Part shown: positions 10,201 through 19,978 of the stretch, in pieces
Numbering within the stretch: the first letter of the stretch is position 1
How the letters are laid out: each line of letters begins with the position of its first letter
Source: Protostelium mycophagum
Lineage: Eukaryota > Evosea > Variosea > Protosteliida > Protosteliaceae
Length of the DNA stretch: 25,567 nucleotides
Direction: 5' to 3'
NCBI GenBank assembly: GCA_002081555.1
Contig: MZNV01001387.1
Coordinates: 1-25,567 of the forward strand
Translations under genes and position numbers: made by a program
The notes under the pieces: model-generated
Told to the model about the DNA's origin: nothing
The model's database searches: none
What the model saw: only the letters and a program-made list of their open reading frames with translations

Positions 10201-11509
10201 TCGACGCTTTGGATATTGGGATGCTGCTTGTTTGCGGTCTTGACAGGACTCTCCATTACCAGAATGTGGCCTTTGGGTGTACAGGTATGATATCTCTGTT
10301 TGTCATCATGACATGGTGTGGGAAATCGGAAGATGTCGCATATGATATCACATTATGAAATCACATTATGATATCACATGATGACGTCATCATCCGAAAT
10401 GATGATATCATCACACCTAAGATGATGTGATATCCATGATGATGTCATCATATTATGATATCACATGATGACGTCATCAGATCTTTTTGGGAATCCTACT
10501 CCTCGCTACAGTGGTCTCATTCTTCATTCTCTGCAAGAAGATACCGAATTCTAAAATTCTGGAAGAAACGAAAATTAATTTCGTGACCCCGTTGGTGCCG
10601 GTAGTCCCTCTATGTGGTGAGTGAATTTTCGTCGAATTTTCAACATTTGGGATTATTTTGTACAGAATTGATACTGCATTGACATTTGATGACATTTGAT
10701 GACATTTGATGACATTTGATGACATTTGATGACATTTGATGACATTTGATGACATTTGATGACATTTGATGACATTTGATGACATTTGATGACATGAGCT
10801 GATAATGTGATGATTTGAGACGATATGTGATGATGTGAGATGATATGTGATGACATGCCACAGGAATGTTTGGAAACATCTATCTCATGGCGAATCTGTC
10901 CAACATGACATGGTTCCGTCTCGTCATCTGGCTCTCCTTAGGACTGCTCATCTACTTCACATATTCCATACGTAAATCTAAACTGAACCATTACCAAGGC
11001 GGGAACGGTATCCCAAGACCCGCATTCGTGCAGCTGGAGGAGCAAAACGGTGAGTTAAAAGGATTGATTCATTGGACTTGTGTGTATGGAGTTGTTCGGC
11101 TCTGCCGCAGAGCTGCCTGGTTTTGCATGTCTTTATAAAGAAAAAGTGGATGCGGCTGTCGCCGCAAAGAACCGAAATGCGTTTTGGCAAGGCACTGCAA
11201 CTCCATCCGCGACCGACGTGTAGGTTGAGGGGGTTTTTCCGGGCGGTTTTGGTTTATAGCCCATTCTCCACTTAAAGTATTTCACACTTTGAAGCTCCAT
11301 GACAATTTTATCTTCGTTCATTGATTATAGACACTCCCATCCCAACGAGGAAGCCTAAAACACAACTGTCCGTCAGCCCGATTGCCTCTTTACCCGCGGT
11401 AGACGATGATTATCCGGATCTGGACGATCTGGCTGCAGTGCATTCCCAGAACCAATGGATCAGTAAGGCACCCAAGATTGGATCTGTCAACGAGGGAAAT
11501 AAAGTATAG
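7281..11509 (+). CDS. Cationic amino acid transporter (SLC7/CAT-like APC permease), 14 exons, 611 aa
   Basis: Exons: 7281-7452, 7574-7706, 7951-8014, 8214-8301, 8460-8645, 8698-8775, 8873-8922, 9151-9289, 9596-9735, 9958-10059, 10102-10284, 10481-10616, 10864-11049, 11331-11509; every junction keeps frame. After a basic cytosolic N terminus (LARKLRRRKQF) comes the APC hallmark GLGQIIGAGIFVLTG, then AGPAVMFSYIVSGVACIFSA, CYAEFASRSPTTGSAY, FSYIGFDTATTLAEEMKNPR, MSRDGLLFGLFAKVNGKTQT and a run of later membrane helices. These match the eukaryotic CAT subfamily of plasma- or vacuolar-membrane transporters for arginine, lysine and ornithine. Substrate choice is inferred from family, not shown. The C-terminal tail of about 90 residues is hydrophilic and acidic (DDDYPDLDDLAAVHSQ), probably cytosolic. 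Several introns carry tandem or GATGACATCA-like repeats, and the last holds a multi-hairpin block. Confidence 0.93.
7488..7509. repeat. 22-bp perfect palindrome in transporter intron 1
   Basis: Positions 7488-7509 read identically on both strands (centre CCCATCGATGGG). It lies in intron 7453-7573, so it is not constrained by coding. It may be a chance hairpin or a protein-binding dyad. Confidence 0.6.
10310..10480. repeat. GATATCACATGATGACGTCATCA-like degenerate repeats in transporter intron 11
   Basis: The 196-nt intron 10285-10480 consists largely of variants of ATGATATCACAT and GATGACGTCATCA, and the final copy forms the splice acceptor itself (GACGTCATCAG). Similar ATGTCATGACATC tracts lie in introns at about 5722-5860 and 8945-9130. 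Confidence 0.65.
10681..10790. repeat. 11 perfect tandem copies of GACATTTGAT in transporter intron 12
   Basis: Eleven head-to-tail identical 10-mers fill 10681-10790, followed by a decaying tail (GACATGAGCTGATAATG, then GATGATATGTGATG variants) up to the acceptor at 10863. The perfect identity implies recent expansion. The array lies entirely in intron 10617-10863. It is a minisatellite, not a CRISPR array, because no spacers are present. Confidence 0.95.
11086..11206 (+). ncRNA. Possible structured RNA block within the last transporter intron
   Basis: A perfect 9-bp outer stem pairs ATGGAGTTG (11086-11094) with CAACTCCAT (11198-11206). Inside it lie three independent hairpins in order: GCTCTG-CCG-CAGAGC (11099-11113), TGCGGC-TGTC-GCCGCA (11151-11166) and CCGAAA-TGCG-TTTTGG (11172-11187, one G-T pair). 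The self-complementary CTTTATAAAG lies at 11131-11140. The block is more GC-rich than the rest of the intron 11050-11330. A multibranched fold like this suggests an intron-hosted small RNA. I cannot assign a class: no clear C/D boxes, no convincing H/ACA boxes, no snRNA consensus. The fold is seen in sequence and the RNA status is inference. Confidence 0.35.
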
Positions 11510-11555
11510 GGAGGTGATAGATTTGATATTTGTCGGAGTTTTCGAGAAGACATCT

Positions 11556-11626
11556 GGCTCTGTAGTTCAGTGGTAAAATACTACCTTAGGGTGGTAGTGC
11601 CTCGGGTTCGATTCCCGACAGAGCCC
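11556..11626 (+). tRNA. tRNA-Pro (anticodon AGG)
   Basis: A complete cloverleaf is present. The acceptor stem GGCTCTG pairs with CAGAGCC, the D arm holds TAGTTCAGTGG (A box), the anticodon stem CTACC/GGTAG encloses loop TTAGGGT with anticodon AGG, and the T arm TCGGG/CCCGA encloses TTCGATT (B box GGTTCGATTCC). Discriminator base is C at 11626 and there is no intron or encoded CCA. A run of five T (11630-11634) ends Pol III transcription. The sequence is close to eukaryotic tRNA-Pro(AGG) in general layout. It lies 46 bp downstream of the transporter stop codon. Confidence 0.95.
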
Positions 11627-11719
11627 CACTTTTTGTCCCGTTTGGCTAAAGACTTTTTGCCCTCTGCAGCCCTATTATGGATGCAGAATAATTGCTCTGC
11701 CGCTTTGACAGGGGCAACG

Positions 11720-12709
11720 ATGGAGTTGGATTCTAATCAACGGGAAAACGGTGAGTGTTTCCGATATTGTAAAGATTGGGTTGAGGATTTTGTATTTGAC
11801 AAAATAAAAATGGCAGCGTTCCGAGGATCACCAAAGGATCATCCGTACATATGTCTTGCTCCAGACTGGATTGTGTTAAAGTGTAATTTTTGCCTCAAAG
11901 AAACATGTGCATCCGATTTGGGCTGGGAGAGCAGGACTAAAGCTTTGCAGCAGAGCCACAAACTAAAAGCACATCTCGTACCGTTCTGATGCATTTCATG
12001 TTGAAGACGCATGTGAAGCTGGGTTTATACGTTATAACATAGACACTAAACAAATAGAAATGCCATTACTGCTGTTGCGCACTTTGAATAATGAAATGCG
12101 ACCTGTACCAGATAGTGAGAGCAGTTATTTGTGTTTGAGGCTTTGCCACAACGAAAACAAATGGTAGCCTGAAGATTCTATTCAATTCCAAAACAGTTGT
12201 GAAGTTGTATAAAATTGTACCTACAGTAGATTGTCTATTTAGAGAGATCCTGGACCCATTCTCCGGCAATCTCGATTGGGACAATCTCGCAGTGATAGTG
12301 GCACACTATAGATTTGTAGTCAACCGTTTACATCATTCCATGAAGAAGGTGAAGATATTTGACCGAACAGATCCGCTTATAGACACAGAAAACCGTCACA
12401 ATCGGTGAGATCTTTCCACTGGCTATTGGGAACAAAAAATGCAGAGAACGTGTTTTACCCATCACTGATAGAGACATTGTGAATGCAAAGAATCTCCATC
12501 AGATGGCTCTGTCACTGTGGGTTCGCGTGAATAATTCACAGTCTGATTGTATATTTCTCAACAAGAAGTTGACGCCAGGTGCCGATGTGTTGATATACTA
12601 CAGAGCTGTGGAGGGTGATCCTTCTTCCACATTTGATGGAGCTATATAGGTGACATCCGACGATACAGAGGTGAGTACACCCAAGAAGTCGAAAAAGCCA
12701 AAGGAGTAA
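11720..12709 (+). CDS. Unrecognised gene, possibly decaying, directly downstream of tRNA-Pro
   Basis: Coding-like exons can be chained, but imperfectly. Exon 1 is 11720-11750 (MELDSNQREN). A 66-nt GTGAGT-CAG intron leads to 11817-11986 (GSPKDHPYICLAPDWIV, then CNFCLKETC and a later H-x4-H, possibly zinc-binding). A segment reading RYNIDTKQIEMPLLLLRT up to 12104 is in another frame with no good splice junction to the preceding part. Then come 12175-12404 and 12445-12649, which join in frame across a 40-nt intron. An in-frame TAG at 12647 is followed by a lysine-rich tail (STPKKSKKPKE) ending at 12709. One unresolved frame change and the internal stop suggest either a wrong model or a pseudogene. 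I recognise no family. Confidence 0.4.
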
Positions 12710-12938
12710 ATTGTTTATGCAATCTTGTAGAACAAAGATAACTTCACATTTGTCAGACGATCAAGAATGCATTTGTAGACGCACCAAATTACGTAACGGA
12801 TCTCAGACGCGCGCAAGATCCGAAATCCCCCTATCTCACCGCTTCATTGACGTTAAGGTGTCCTCCGGGTTGACATTCTTCGCCGTGCTTGGCATAATTC
12901 CAGCCGGTAGATGAGTTCCATTTTCTACGAGCTGAGAG
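12710..12938. other. Upstream region of the G8 protein gene
   Basis: This 229-base gap separates the uncertain gene from the G8 gene start. A coding-looking fragment (NAFVDAPNYVTDLRRAQDPK in the frame around 12760-12830) may be a further exon or remnant of the upstream gene. No promoter element is recognisable. Confidence 0.35.
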
Positions 12939-15900
12939 ATGTCGGCAGCACTCTTCTACTTCGTCATCCTCTTTGGACTGGGTTGTAATGCCGCTTGTCC
13001 GGGTATAACCACTTACACCAAGTGGTCCTCAAGTAGACTTCGCAGAACGATGATGACGACTAATCGAACCAGATCCCGCATGGAACAAGGCGAATACCAC
13101 GGTGTCCATACCCGCTGGACAAACGGTCTATTTGGATGCCGTGCCAAGTCCTGCCGTAGTCCTCGGCGTCATCTCGGTTTATGGAACTCTGTATTTTAGC
13201 AACAGCAACATGGAGCTGCAGACACAAGGTATTGTGGTACATTCTGGTGGCTCTCTGGTTGTTGGTACGCCCGCCTGCCCTGTTACTGCACAGGTAAGGT
13301 CCACCGTCATTCCATCATGATGTTTTGCAGGTGATCATCACACTCTTTGGAAAGAGAGCTGATGCCAGCTCTCTGGGAACGGATCCTTACCTCAACAGCA
13401 CTTACGGACCAGTGGGATTTGGGCACAAGGGTATTGCGGTCGCCAATGGTGGCTCCATCCAGATGAACGGGTACACTTCCGGTCCTCTCTGGACCAACCT
13501 TGCCGCCACAGTTCAGAGCGGCAGCAAAGTGATCCAGCTCCAAGATGCTGTGGACTGGGTCGTCGGGAACAACATAGTCATTGCATCCACCGATTTCTCT
13601 GAGGTATGCATTGTAATTCCAGTTGTAGATCTCATTGTTAACAGGTCCTGGACTCCAACAATAAAAGTTACACTTCTATGAACGGGTTGGCCTTCCCAGA
13701 ACAGAGTGAGGCGGCAGTGGTTGCCTCCGTTTCTGCTGACAAGAAGACCATCACGCTGCAGAATGCACTGAAATACGTACACTGGGGTGCTGGCTATATG
13801 AGAGCTGAAGTAGGGTGAGATTACACGTCATCACTATCACCACGGTAAAACCGCTGACGCCACACAGTCTTTTAGACAGGAGAATCATCGTCAGAGGAGA
13901 TGCCGGCTCTGATGCAGAATTGTTTGGAGGTCACATCATGATGAGATGGGGGCCTGTGTTACAGATTGCCGGAGTAGAGTTTACGCGTATGGGACAGCAG
14001 GGAGTTATGGGAAGGTACCCGCTCCACTTCCATGTCGCCATGGATGTGAGCACTGTCAACGCTTCGGTGGTGGGGTGCTCCATCCACCACAACTACCAGA
14101 GGTGTATCTCTATCCATGGTGAGCCCGTCAAATCAAGGTCAACTCTGATTTAGACAGAATCAAGCGGAGCTCTTATCAAGAACAACGTTGCCTACTGGAC
14201 ATACGGACACTGTTACTTCTTGTGCGTATTGTATATGATCATATCACAAACCAATGTTTTATTTATTATTTATGACGTACATTGTTGACTTATTCAAATA
14301 TTGATGAAACTACAGGGAAGATGGATCAGAAACCAACAATGTCTTTGATCACAACTTGGGGATTTACACCAAGCCAATGTATCCACCCCTCATCCCATCC
14401 GACATCGTACCCTCCATGTTCTGGATCAGCAACCCTCAGAACAGTTTTGTCAACAACGCTGCCAGCTCCACGTTCGTTGGATTCTGGGTCATTCCTCCAG
14501 AAAAACCTCTGACAGAGCTGGGAATTGCGATCTGGGGCAATAACGCCAACATGATGCCCCGCCAAAGAAACTTGGTCGTGTTTGATAACAACGTCGCCCA
14601 CTCTTGCTATAAGGACGGTTTCCAAGCTGAGCAAGGGCAACAACCAGACCAAACACTGACTTCTGCAGTCTATTGGACTGGAGCTGTGAGTCATTATTTA
14701 TATCATAAACCTCAGCTTGTGATATCCCGTCCATTCTGACAAGATCTAGCGAGGTATCAATGCCATCACGAGGTTTATCGCGTACAAATGCCGAAGATCA
14801 GCACTTTGGCATCAATTCATGCCAAGCCCGTTCATAGACAGCTGCGTTTTTCTGGATGCTGCAGAACAGCTCGTCTTTATCACGAGCGGACTGACCAACT
14901 CCATATTTATTGGAGAATCTGACAACATGTGAGGACCAATGTGACAATCTGTACTGAAATAGACAGTGGATTAGTGACTCAGCCAGCCTACGGGCGTTCT
15001 AACCCGCGAGCAGACGGAAAGTTTAGCTGGTCTGGTGGATACCGTACTTATGATAATGGAGGCACATCCGTTCTGGCAAACATCACGTTCTACAACTTTA
15101 CGTACAGACCCACAAGACCCATGGGAGCTCTGGCTGCATCTAGTGGTGGACAATTTGGAACGTACCCTGACAACATCTGTTGGAATTGCAAGTTTATCAA
15201 TTCCATTCCAATGATCTCGCCCACGAATACGAGTCTCTATTCTTACAAGACCACCGCAAACGGCCTCTGCTTCCCAGATGCGTCTGGAAGCGTCATCCCT
15301 GGAGGAGGGTATCTCAATGGAAATCAAACCTACTGGGCGATGCTCGCAGGGGTGATACCTGTTCCAGAGGCAAACGGCTACCTTGTACCCGCCTTCCACG
15401 GGAGATTCGCCGCCATGCACGTCTTCCCGGTAATTTTATTCTAGATTCACTCAGTCATGCTGAAGGTTTCAGAACGTTTATGCTCAGATATCAACGAATC
15501 CCATAGCATCAGCCGATACCACTATATACAGCGAGCCGGCCGGTACTGCAGTCTCCGCAAGATACAGGCCACTCGGATCCTCAGCCACAAGCCCATATAT
15601 ATTCAGTGTTGGGAAAAATCCTACCCCCACACTGGGATATTGGTCCGCACTCCTGACTGATGGAGCTGGAAGGAGGCTTGGCAGTGGTCCTTACCTGGAC
15701 ATCGCATTATTGGATCACAAGCGTGGAGATTGGAACGTGCTCGCAATCCCTTTACCGAAAGGAACAAACTACAATGTCACTTACCAGTAAGTCATACCAT
15801 CTGTTTTGTATGCAACTGACATCGATAGAACCAATGGCATATCCATTGGAAAAGCCGATTCCTGGGAGGAGTTGTCTGCATATAAGACATGGTATAATAC

Positions 15901-17352
15901 CACCAACCAGCATCTTTATATCTTGATGAACCCCGATCCCTACTTCTATTTCCAGGCTGTTTACTTGAACAGAACCGACTATGGGAGTTATGACTTTTGG
16001 ATGGCAAGCTCCACTTTCTACCAGGTAAATCATCACGAATGACAAAGAAACTCACGCTTTAGATTCGTTCTGATTGTGGTGCTTCTTGTGCATTTGGAAA
16101 TAAATACGAAGTTCCACCCATGCCCAGCAGTATCCCCTACGTCCTCCGATATGACAGATACATCGCCACCTTGCGAGTGAGTATATACACATTCTATTAC
16201 GCTGAGTTCGGCAGGGGGTCTTTGCCAATGAAGCACCAGCACAGGTTTTCGCTCAACTCTACCCAAATAGCGCTTTAGGCTATCCTACTGTAGGCTTCCA
16301 GATCTGGCACGGACTCACTGGTAACGCAAAGACACTCTACACTTCTTTTGAGGACAGCGTGACGGGTGCCAAACTGGCTGACAACATCAACGGACAATCC
16401 TCGTATGTTGGGCTCGTAATGATTTCCCTGGATTTCTGGCAAGCAATGGTCAACGGGACTCTCAAAGTCTCCATCCGCTCTATGTCTGACAACAGCTATG
16501 TAAGTCAAGATCTACTTGTATCTGTACTATTTATACTTAAACTAACAAAATCAGATCTTATCCGGTCGGTTCAGACTGCAAGAGACTTCAGGATGCTACC
16601 GCCCACCTTCTGTTGCGTCCAAGTGTGCCATCCCCTCTTATGCCGTACAAAACCTCTTCCCTGCCAGCCCCTTCAGTCCCAACTTTTTGGTTGGTGGTAG
16701 AAACCAAAACGGCACTGGAGTATGTGGAGGTGTTGCCTTTGGAATTGACGGTGGTTCTGTCCTGTTTTTTAATAGATCGTCCTCCAGAACAATCACCGTA
16801 CCAAAGCAATTCACCCACCTTGAGTTTATGATCAAGGCCCAATTTCCCTACCTTAACCTCAATTTCTTCAACATCTCCATCACCGCAAATACCGGCACAA
16901 ACCAGGTAGTGAGCACAATATAAAATGGACCGACACTTTTCTGACCATGTATAGACAAAGATATTCTTGGACCAAAGTAGAACCTTCGACTTTGTCATCA
17001 ACTCTAACGGATGGTCCTTTGGTGAGTTGGAAAATATTTTGTGGACGCCGACTGATCCATCACAGTCCGAGTGAAGCTGGCCGACCTGGGAGGACCCACG
17101 ATCTCTACCCTTCAGTTCTCCCATCACTCCACAACTTTATTTTTCATTGACCAATTGAGATTCTCCAGCAACGGGTCCTCTCCACCGCCCAGAGTCATCA
17201 ACAGATCCCCATGCTCCATCTCTTTGGGAGCCGAGGCCGGAACTAGTGCTGGAAATGGCGCGGTCGGAGGGACCGAGGCAATCATCACGGGAAGAGCGAC
17301 AGCAATGGTGCCTGTGTTGCTTTTTGTCTTTGCTGCTGCCATGTTGTGGTGA
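12939..17352 (+). CDS. Secreted, probably GPI-anchored G8-domain / parallel beta-helix protein (CEMIP/TMEM2-like), 16 exons, 1227 aa
   Basis: Exons: 12939-13032, 13073-13293, 13331-13603, 13645-13814, 13868-14118, 14158-14221, 14316-14685, 14750-14928, 14967-15429, 15488-15786, 15829-16024, 16063-16176, 16215-16499, 16555-16905, 16955-17021, 17066-17352; all phases agree. A signal peptide (ALFYFVILFGLGCNA) is followed by a G8 domain (SIPAGQTVYLD, YGTLYFSNSN, GGSLVVGT). A right-handed beta-helix region then carries strong CEMIP/TMEM2 signatures: GVEFTRMGQQG, GRYPLHFHVA, NVAYWTYGHCYFLEDGSETN, NVFDHNLG and GFWVIP. Animal members are hyaluronan-binding or hyaluronan-depolymerising proteins; whether this one cleaves any glycan is unknown. 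The C terminus is a small-residue stretch (GTSAGNGAVGG) followed by MVPVLLFVFAAAMLW at the very end, a layout typical of GPI-attachment signals rather than a signal anchor as in TMEM2. Many N-x-S/T sites fit a surface glycoprotein. Confidence 0.92.
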
Positions 17353-17363
17353 TGAAACTTTGA

Positions 17364-17401
17364 AATAAATGTTTTGGTGCTCGGTCATCTTTCAGAATAA
17401 A
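17364..17401 (+). terminator. Poly(A) signals after the G8 protein gene
   Basis: AATAAA occurs at 17364-17369, 12 bases after the stop, and again at about 17396-17401. Only 148 bp separate this stop from that of the convergent gene at 17501, so the 3' UTRs must be short or overlapping. Confidence 0.5.
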
Positions 17402-17500
17402 TTTTTTTGTCCAAGATAGGTTCCAGCTTCTTCCAGCGGCCTTGTCTTGTCTGACTACCTCCACCGTATGGATTTGACATCAGCGTCTACAACGACTCAA

Positions 17501-18590
17501 TCATTCGACATGCTCATTTCTCATTACCACCCGCTCATTATCCACACTTGTACGCCTCGCAACTGTGTACTGCCTTACGATTCCCTTTTCCACAAAGTGT
17601 AGCATCTTCTCCACGTTAAAAGTGGCCCAGCGTTCAGGTGTAAATCTGACATCGCCCCAACAATGGAGAAATCCAAAATTAAGCCATTTTCTGAGATCTT
17701 CTTGTTGAAGATCTGAGGAACTTGGCGTAGTTTTGGTATTGTATTCAGTTGATGGAAGAAACCATCAGGACCCCAGGACTTGAAATGGCACAGGGTAAGC
17801 CTGGAGTTAATCTCAATAGAACTCGACATCATGACAACTTACGGTCCGAGACATCTCGGATCATCATCTGCCTGATCAACTTGGTGTCTGACTTCTATCT
17901 TATCGAGAATCCATAACACACCGTTGTCCTCAGAGTGAGAGGCGTCTTCTTCCCGAGGAGTCATGAGAGTAGTAGATGTCTTGGTATGGAAGTATGAAAA
18001 GCACCTCGGCACGAAAAAAGTACAGCGGGATGATCGGTCCCGCCTGGTGGGAAGTACTTTGGAGGCTGTGGTCCGGGGGCATCAGGCACATGCATGTCTC
18101 CGTCACCTCCCTGTGCGGTGAGTGACTCGCGAAACCGAAGGTTGTTGGCACCCTCCATCAAGTAGACGTCATTGGCAACACCTCTCATCGTCATCCGCCA
18201 ACCACCTCTACAGCGAGGTGATGTCTGAAGACATAAACAGATCTGTTAGACGATAAATAGAGGTAGTTTTATTAGACTTGGGTGGGTACTTGTGCTGAAG
18301 GGACCACTTGGCCCTGGAAATATTCAAAGAGAATTCAAAATTTAAATTAAATTTTACCGCGGGGTAGTTAGCCTGAGACTGCGAATATTCAGTATACAAA
18401 TCTGTAAAAAGAGAAAATTCTATGAAGAATATGGGGAAAATTCTTGGAAAATTACCAAGTGGTTGCTGATGGACCAAGTCACGTGAGAGGTGGTGGGGGC
18501 TTCGCCAGCAGTGCGTTGTAGAACGAGGGGCTGAGGAGATTTATTTTTTGTTGAAATTTCACGGAAAACTCACCTGTGGCTCTGGAGCAT
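17501..18590 (-). CDS. Unrecognised 8-exon gene, about 235 aa
   Basis: Best-fitting model: 18590-18574, 18530-18483, 18378-18358, 18313-18252, 18205-18058, 18004-17843, 17800-17763, 17712-17501. All eight exons join in frame, introns are 36-104 nt with GT-AG ends, and the first contains the GAAATTTC intron motif. The N terminus (MLQSHSPSFYNALLAKPPPP, then T-L-R-L-T-T-P-R-A-K) is basic and lacks acids, so a mitochondrial presequence is possible. Later parts read GVLWILDKIEVRHQVDQADD and, at the C-terminal end, EDLRKWLNFGFLHC followed by ERWATFNVEKMLHFVEKGIV. I recognise no domain. Two or three junctions use weaker donors (GTCTAA, GTACTT), so the middle of the protein is less certain than the last exon. 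It runs in tandem behind the repeat-exon gene at 18804-19849 and converges on the G8 gene. Confidence 0.5.
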
Positions 18591-18803
18591 TAGATATCTT
18601 CCTCTCGGCTGCAATATTTGAGTCGTTGTTTTCGAGTACCAGAACAAAAATTCAGCTTCTACTTTGCAGAGCTCACTCGCTCGTCACTCACACGGTGATT
18701 TCACGTTAGTTACCGCAAGTCGCGGTAAGGAGTCGCTTTTGGTACGTAATTGTGGCTCTACCGCACCCTCATATCTCGCCGTAAAAATAATAAAAATGCA
18801 TGT
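18591..18803. promoter_or_regulatory. Short intergenic region with TTACCGC-AAGTC-GCGGTAA hairpin
   Basis: Between two tandem minus-strand genes lies a perfect 7-bp hairpin, TTACCGC (18710-18716) and GCGGTAA (18722-18728), with a 5-nt loop. It is the clearest member of the dispersed ACCG/CGGT family and sits about 120 bp upstream of the proposed downstream start codon. A promoter, insulator or repeat role is inference. Confidence 0.5.
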
Positions 18804-19849
18804 TCACGACGGTGACAAACCTATAGGGGCCATTTCAACGGCATTAGAGGGCCTTCTATCTGTGGCTGCTTCGTGTCTTTCCTCGAATTTGTGCTTCTCG
18901 CCGTCTGCGGTCTCGGCGGTCGTCTTCTTCTGAAAATGAGGTCAGATGGAATGATCGGATCGATTACATTTTGGATGATGGTGAAAGTGATGGACAAAAT
19001 GAAATGTGACTGTACATCAGCGTTAGTGAAGCAACAAAACCCAACGATGATATAAGATCCGGACATGTGATAAGATGTTTACATACCTTCTCTTCGACCT
19101 TGCCTTCCTCGGGCTTGTGGGTTGTCTCTTTCTGCCAAACTTCAGGATCTCTCGTACATCTGATGTAAATCACAGTCTTTTGTCTGGCTTTACCATCCAT
19201 ACAAAAGTATTACATTCACTTTCCATCGTGTAATGTGCGAAATTGAATTGTGGCAGAGTACACTGATCATCATCAAGTCTATACCTTCTCCTGCACTTTG
19301 TCACCCTCGGCAGTCTTTGTGGTGGTGGTCTGAACACGTCAGTGATGTCGTGAGAAAAATGAAGACTCACTTCTTTTTGGGTGGTCTTTCCCTCCTCATC
19401 TTCGGTCTTAAGAACCTTCACAATGTCATCATCATTACAAATCCAAAAATGACAAAAAATAAACCTTCTCTTTCTTCTCTTCAGTTCCATCAGGATGAAC
19501 GGTCTTTTCCTTCTCTTTAACGGCTCCATCTTTGACTTCCTCTGTTTTTTCAGTGGTAGCAGTCGCTGCGGCAGGAGGCTTCTGTTCAAGACATCAGCGT
19601 TGCATTTTTCATCTATCAATCGATTACCTTTCCAAAGGTGACCTCATTAAACTTGTTCATCCTCTCAATCTTGAGCTGTTCTTCTTTCTCTCTCTATTTT
19701 TGTCAATCATCTAAGTCCATCGTTGCTTCTTTAAACTGTATACTCACGCCCTTCTTGGTGAGAGAGTGCAGCGCAGCTCTCATTGCGGGACCAGGGAACC
19801 TCGGCTCACTTCTTGTTTCTTCTTTAGAAGACGTCTTTGAATTTACCAT
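18804..19849 (-). CDS. Lys/Glu/Thr-rich repeat protein encoded by identical-length 45-nt exons, 181 aa
   Basis: Exons: 19849-19748, 19693-19628, 19581-19465, 19415-19371, 19329-19285, 19131-19087, 18929-18804; all introns are phase 0. Three consecutive 45-nt exons each encode one 15-residue unit: VLKTEDEEGKTTQKE, TTTTKTAEGDKVQEK and KETTHKPEEGKVEEK. The last exon begins with a divergent copy (KKTTAETADGEKHKFEE) and ends VEMAPIGLSPS. The N-terminal part holds PRFPGPAMRAALHSLTKKG and a charged stretch EEQLKIERMNKFNEV. Composition suggests a flexible or helical, soluble, highly charged protein, comparable in style to LEA or neurofilament-tail sequences, but I see no homologous domain. Translation could instead start in frame at 19978, adding a basic N terminus (MFGVAAVGPGARRLISGEF). 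Confidence 0.75.
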
Positions 19850-19978
19850 CGTGCTGTGTGTTGTCTGTGATCGTTCTCTTCTTTTTGGTATCGGGGATTT
19901 CGGTGTTGTTTTACGTTTTGAAAACTCGCCGGAAATTAACCTTCGGGCCCCCGGTCCAACAGCTGCGACACCGAACAC

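Noticed and set aside
10681-10790. CRISPR-like regular repeats
   Set aside because: The 10-bp units are directly adjacent with no spacers, lie in an intron of a eukaryotic gene, and are a minisatellite.
14326-14739. Long minus-strand frames opposite G8 exon 7
   Set aside because: The plus-strand frame here encodes CEMIP-type motifs (VFDHNLG, GFWVIP) in a consistent exon chain, so these are shadows.
16588-17127. 179-codon minus-strand frame
   Set aside because: It is the antisense of well-supported G8 protein exons 16555-16905 and 16955-17021 and has no motif of its own.
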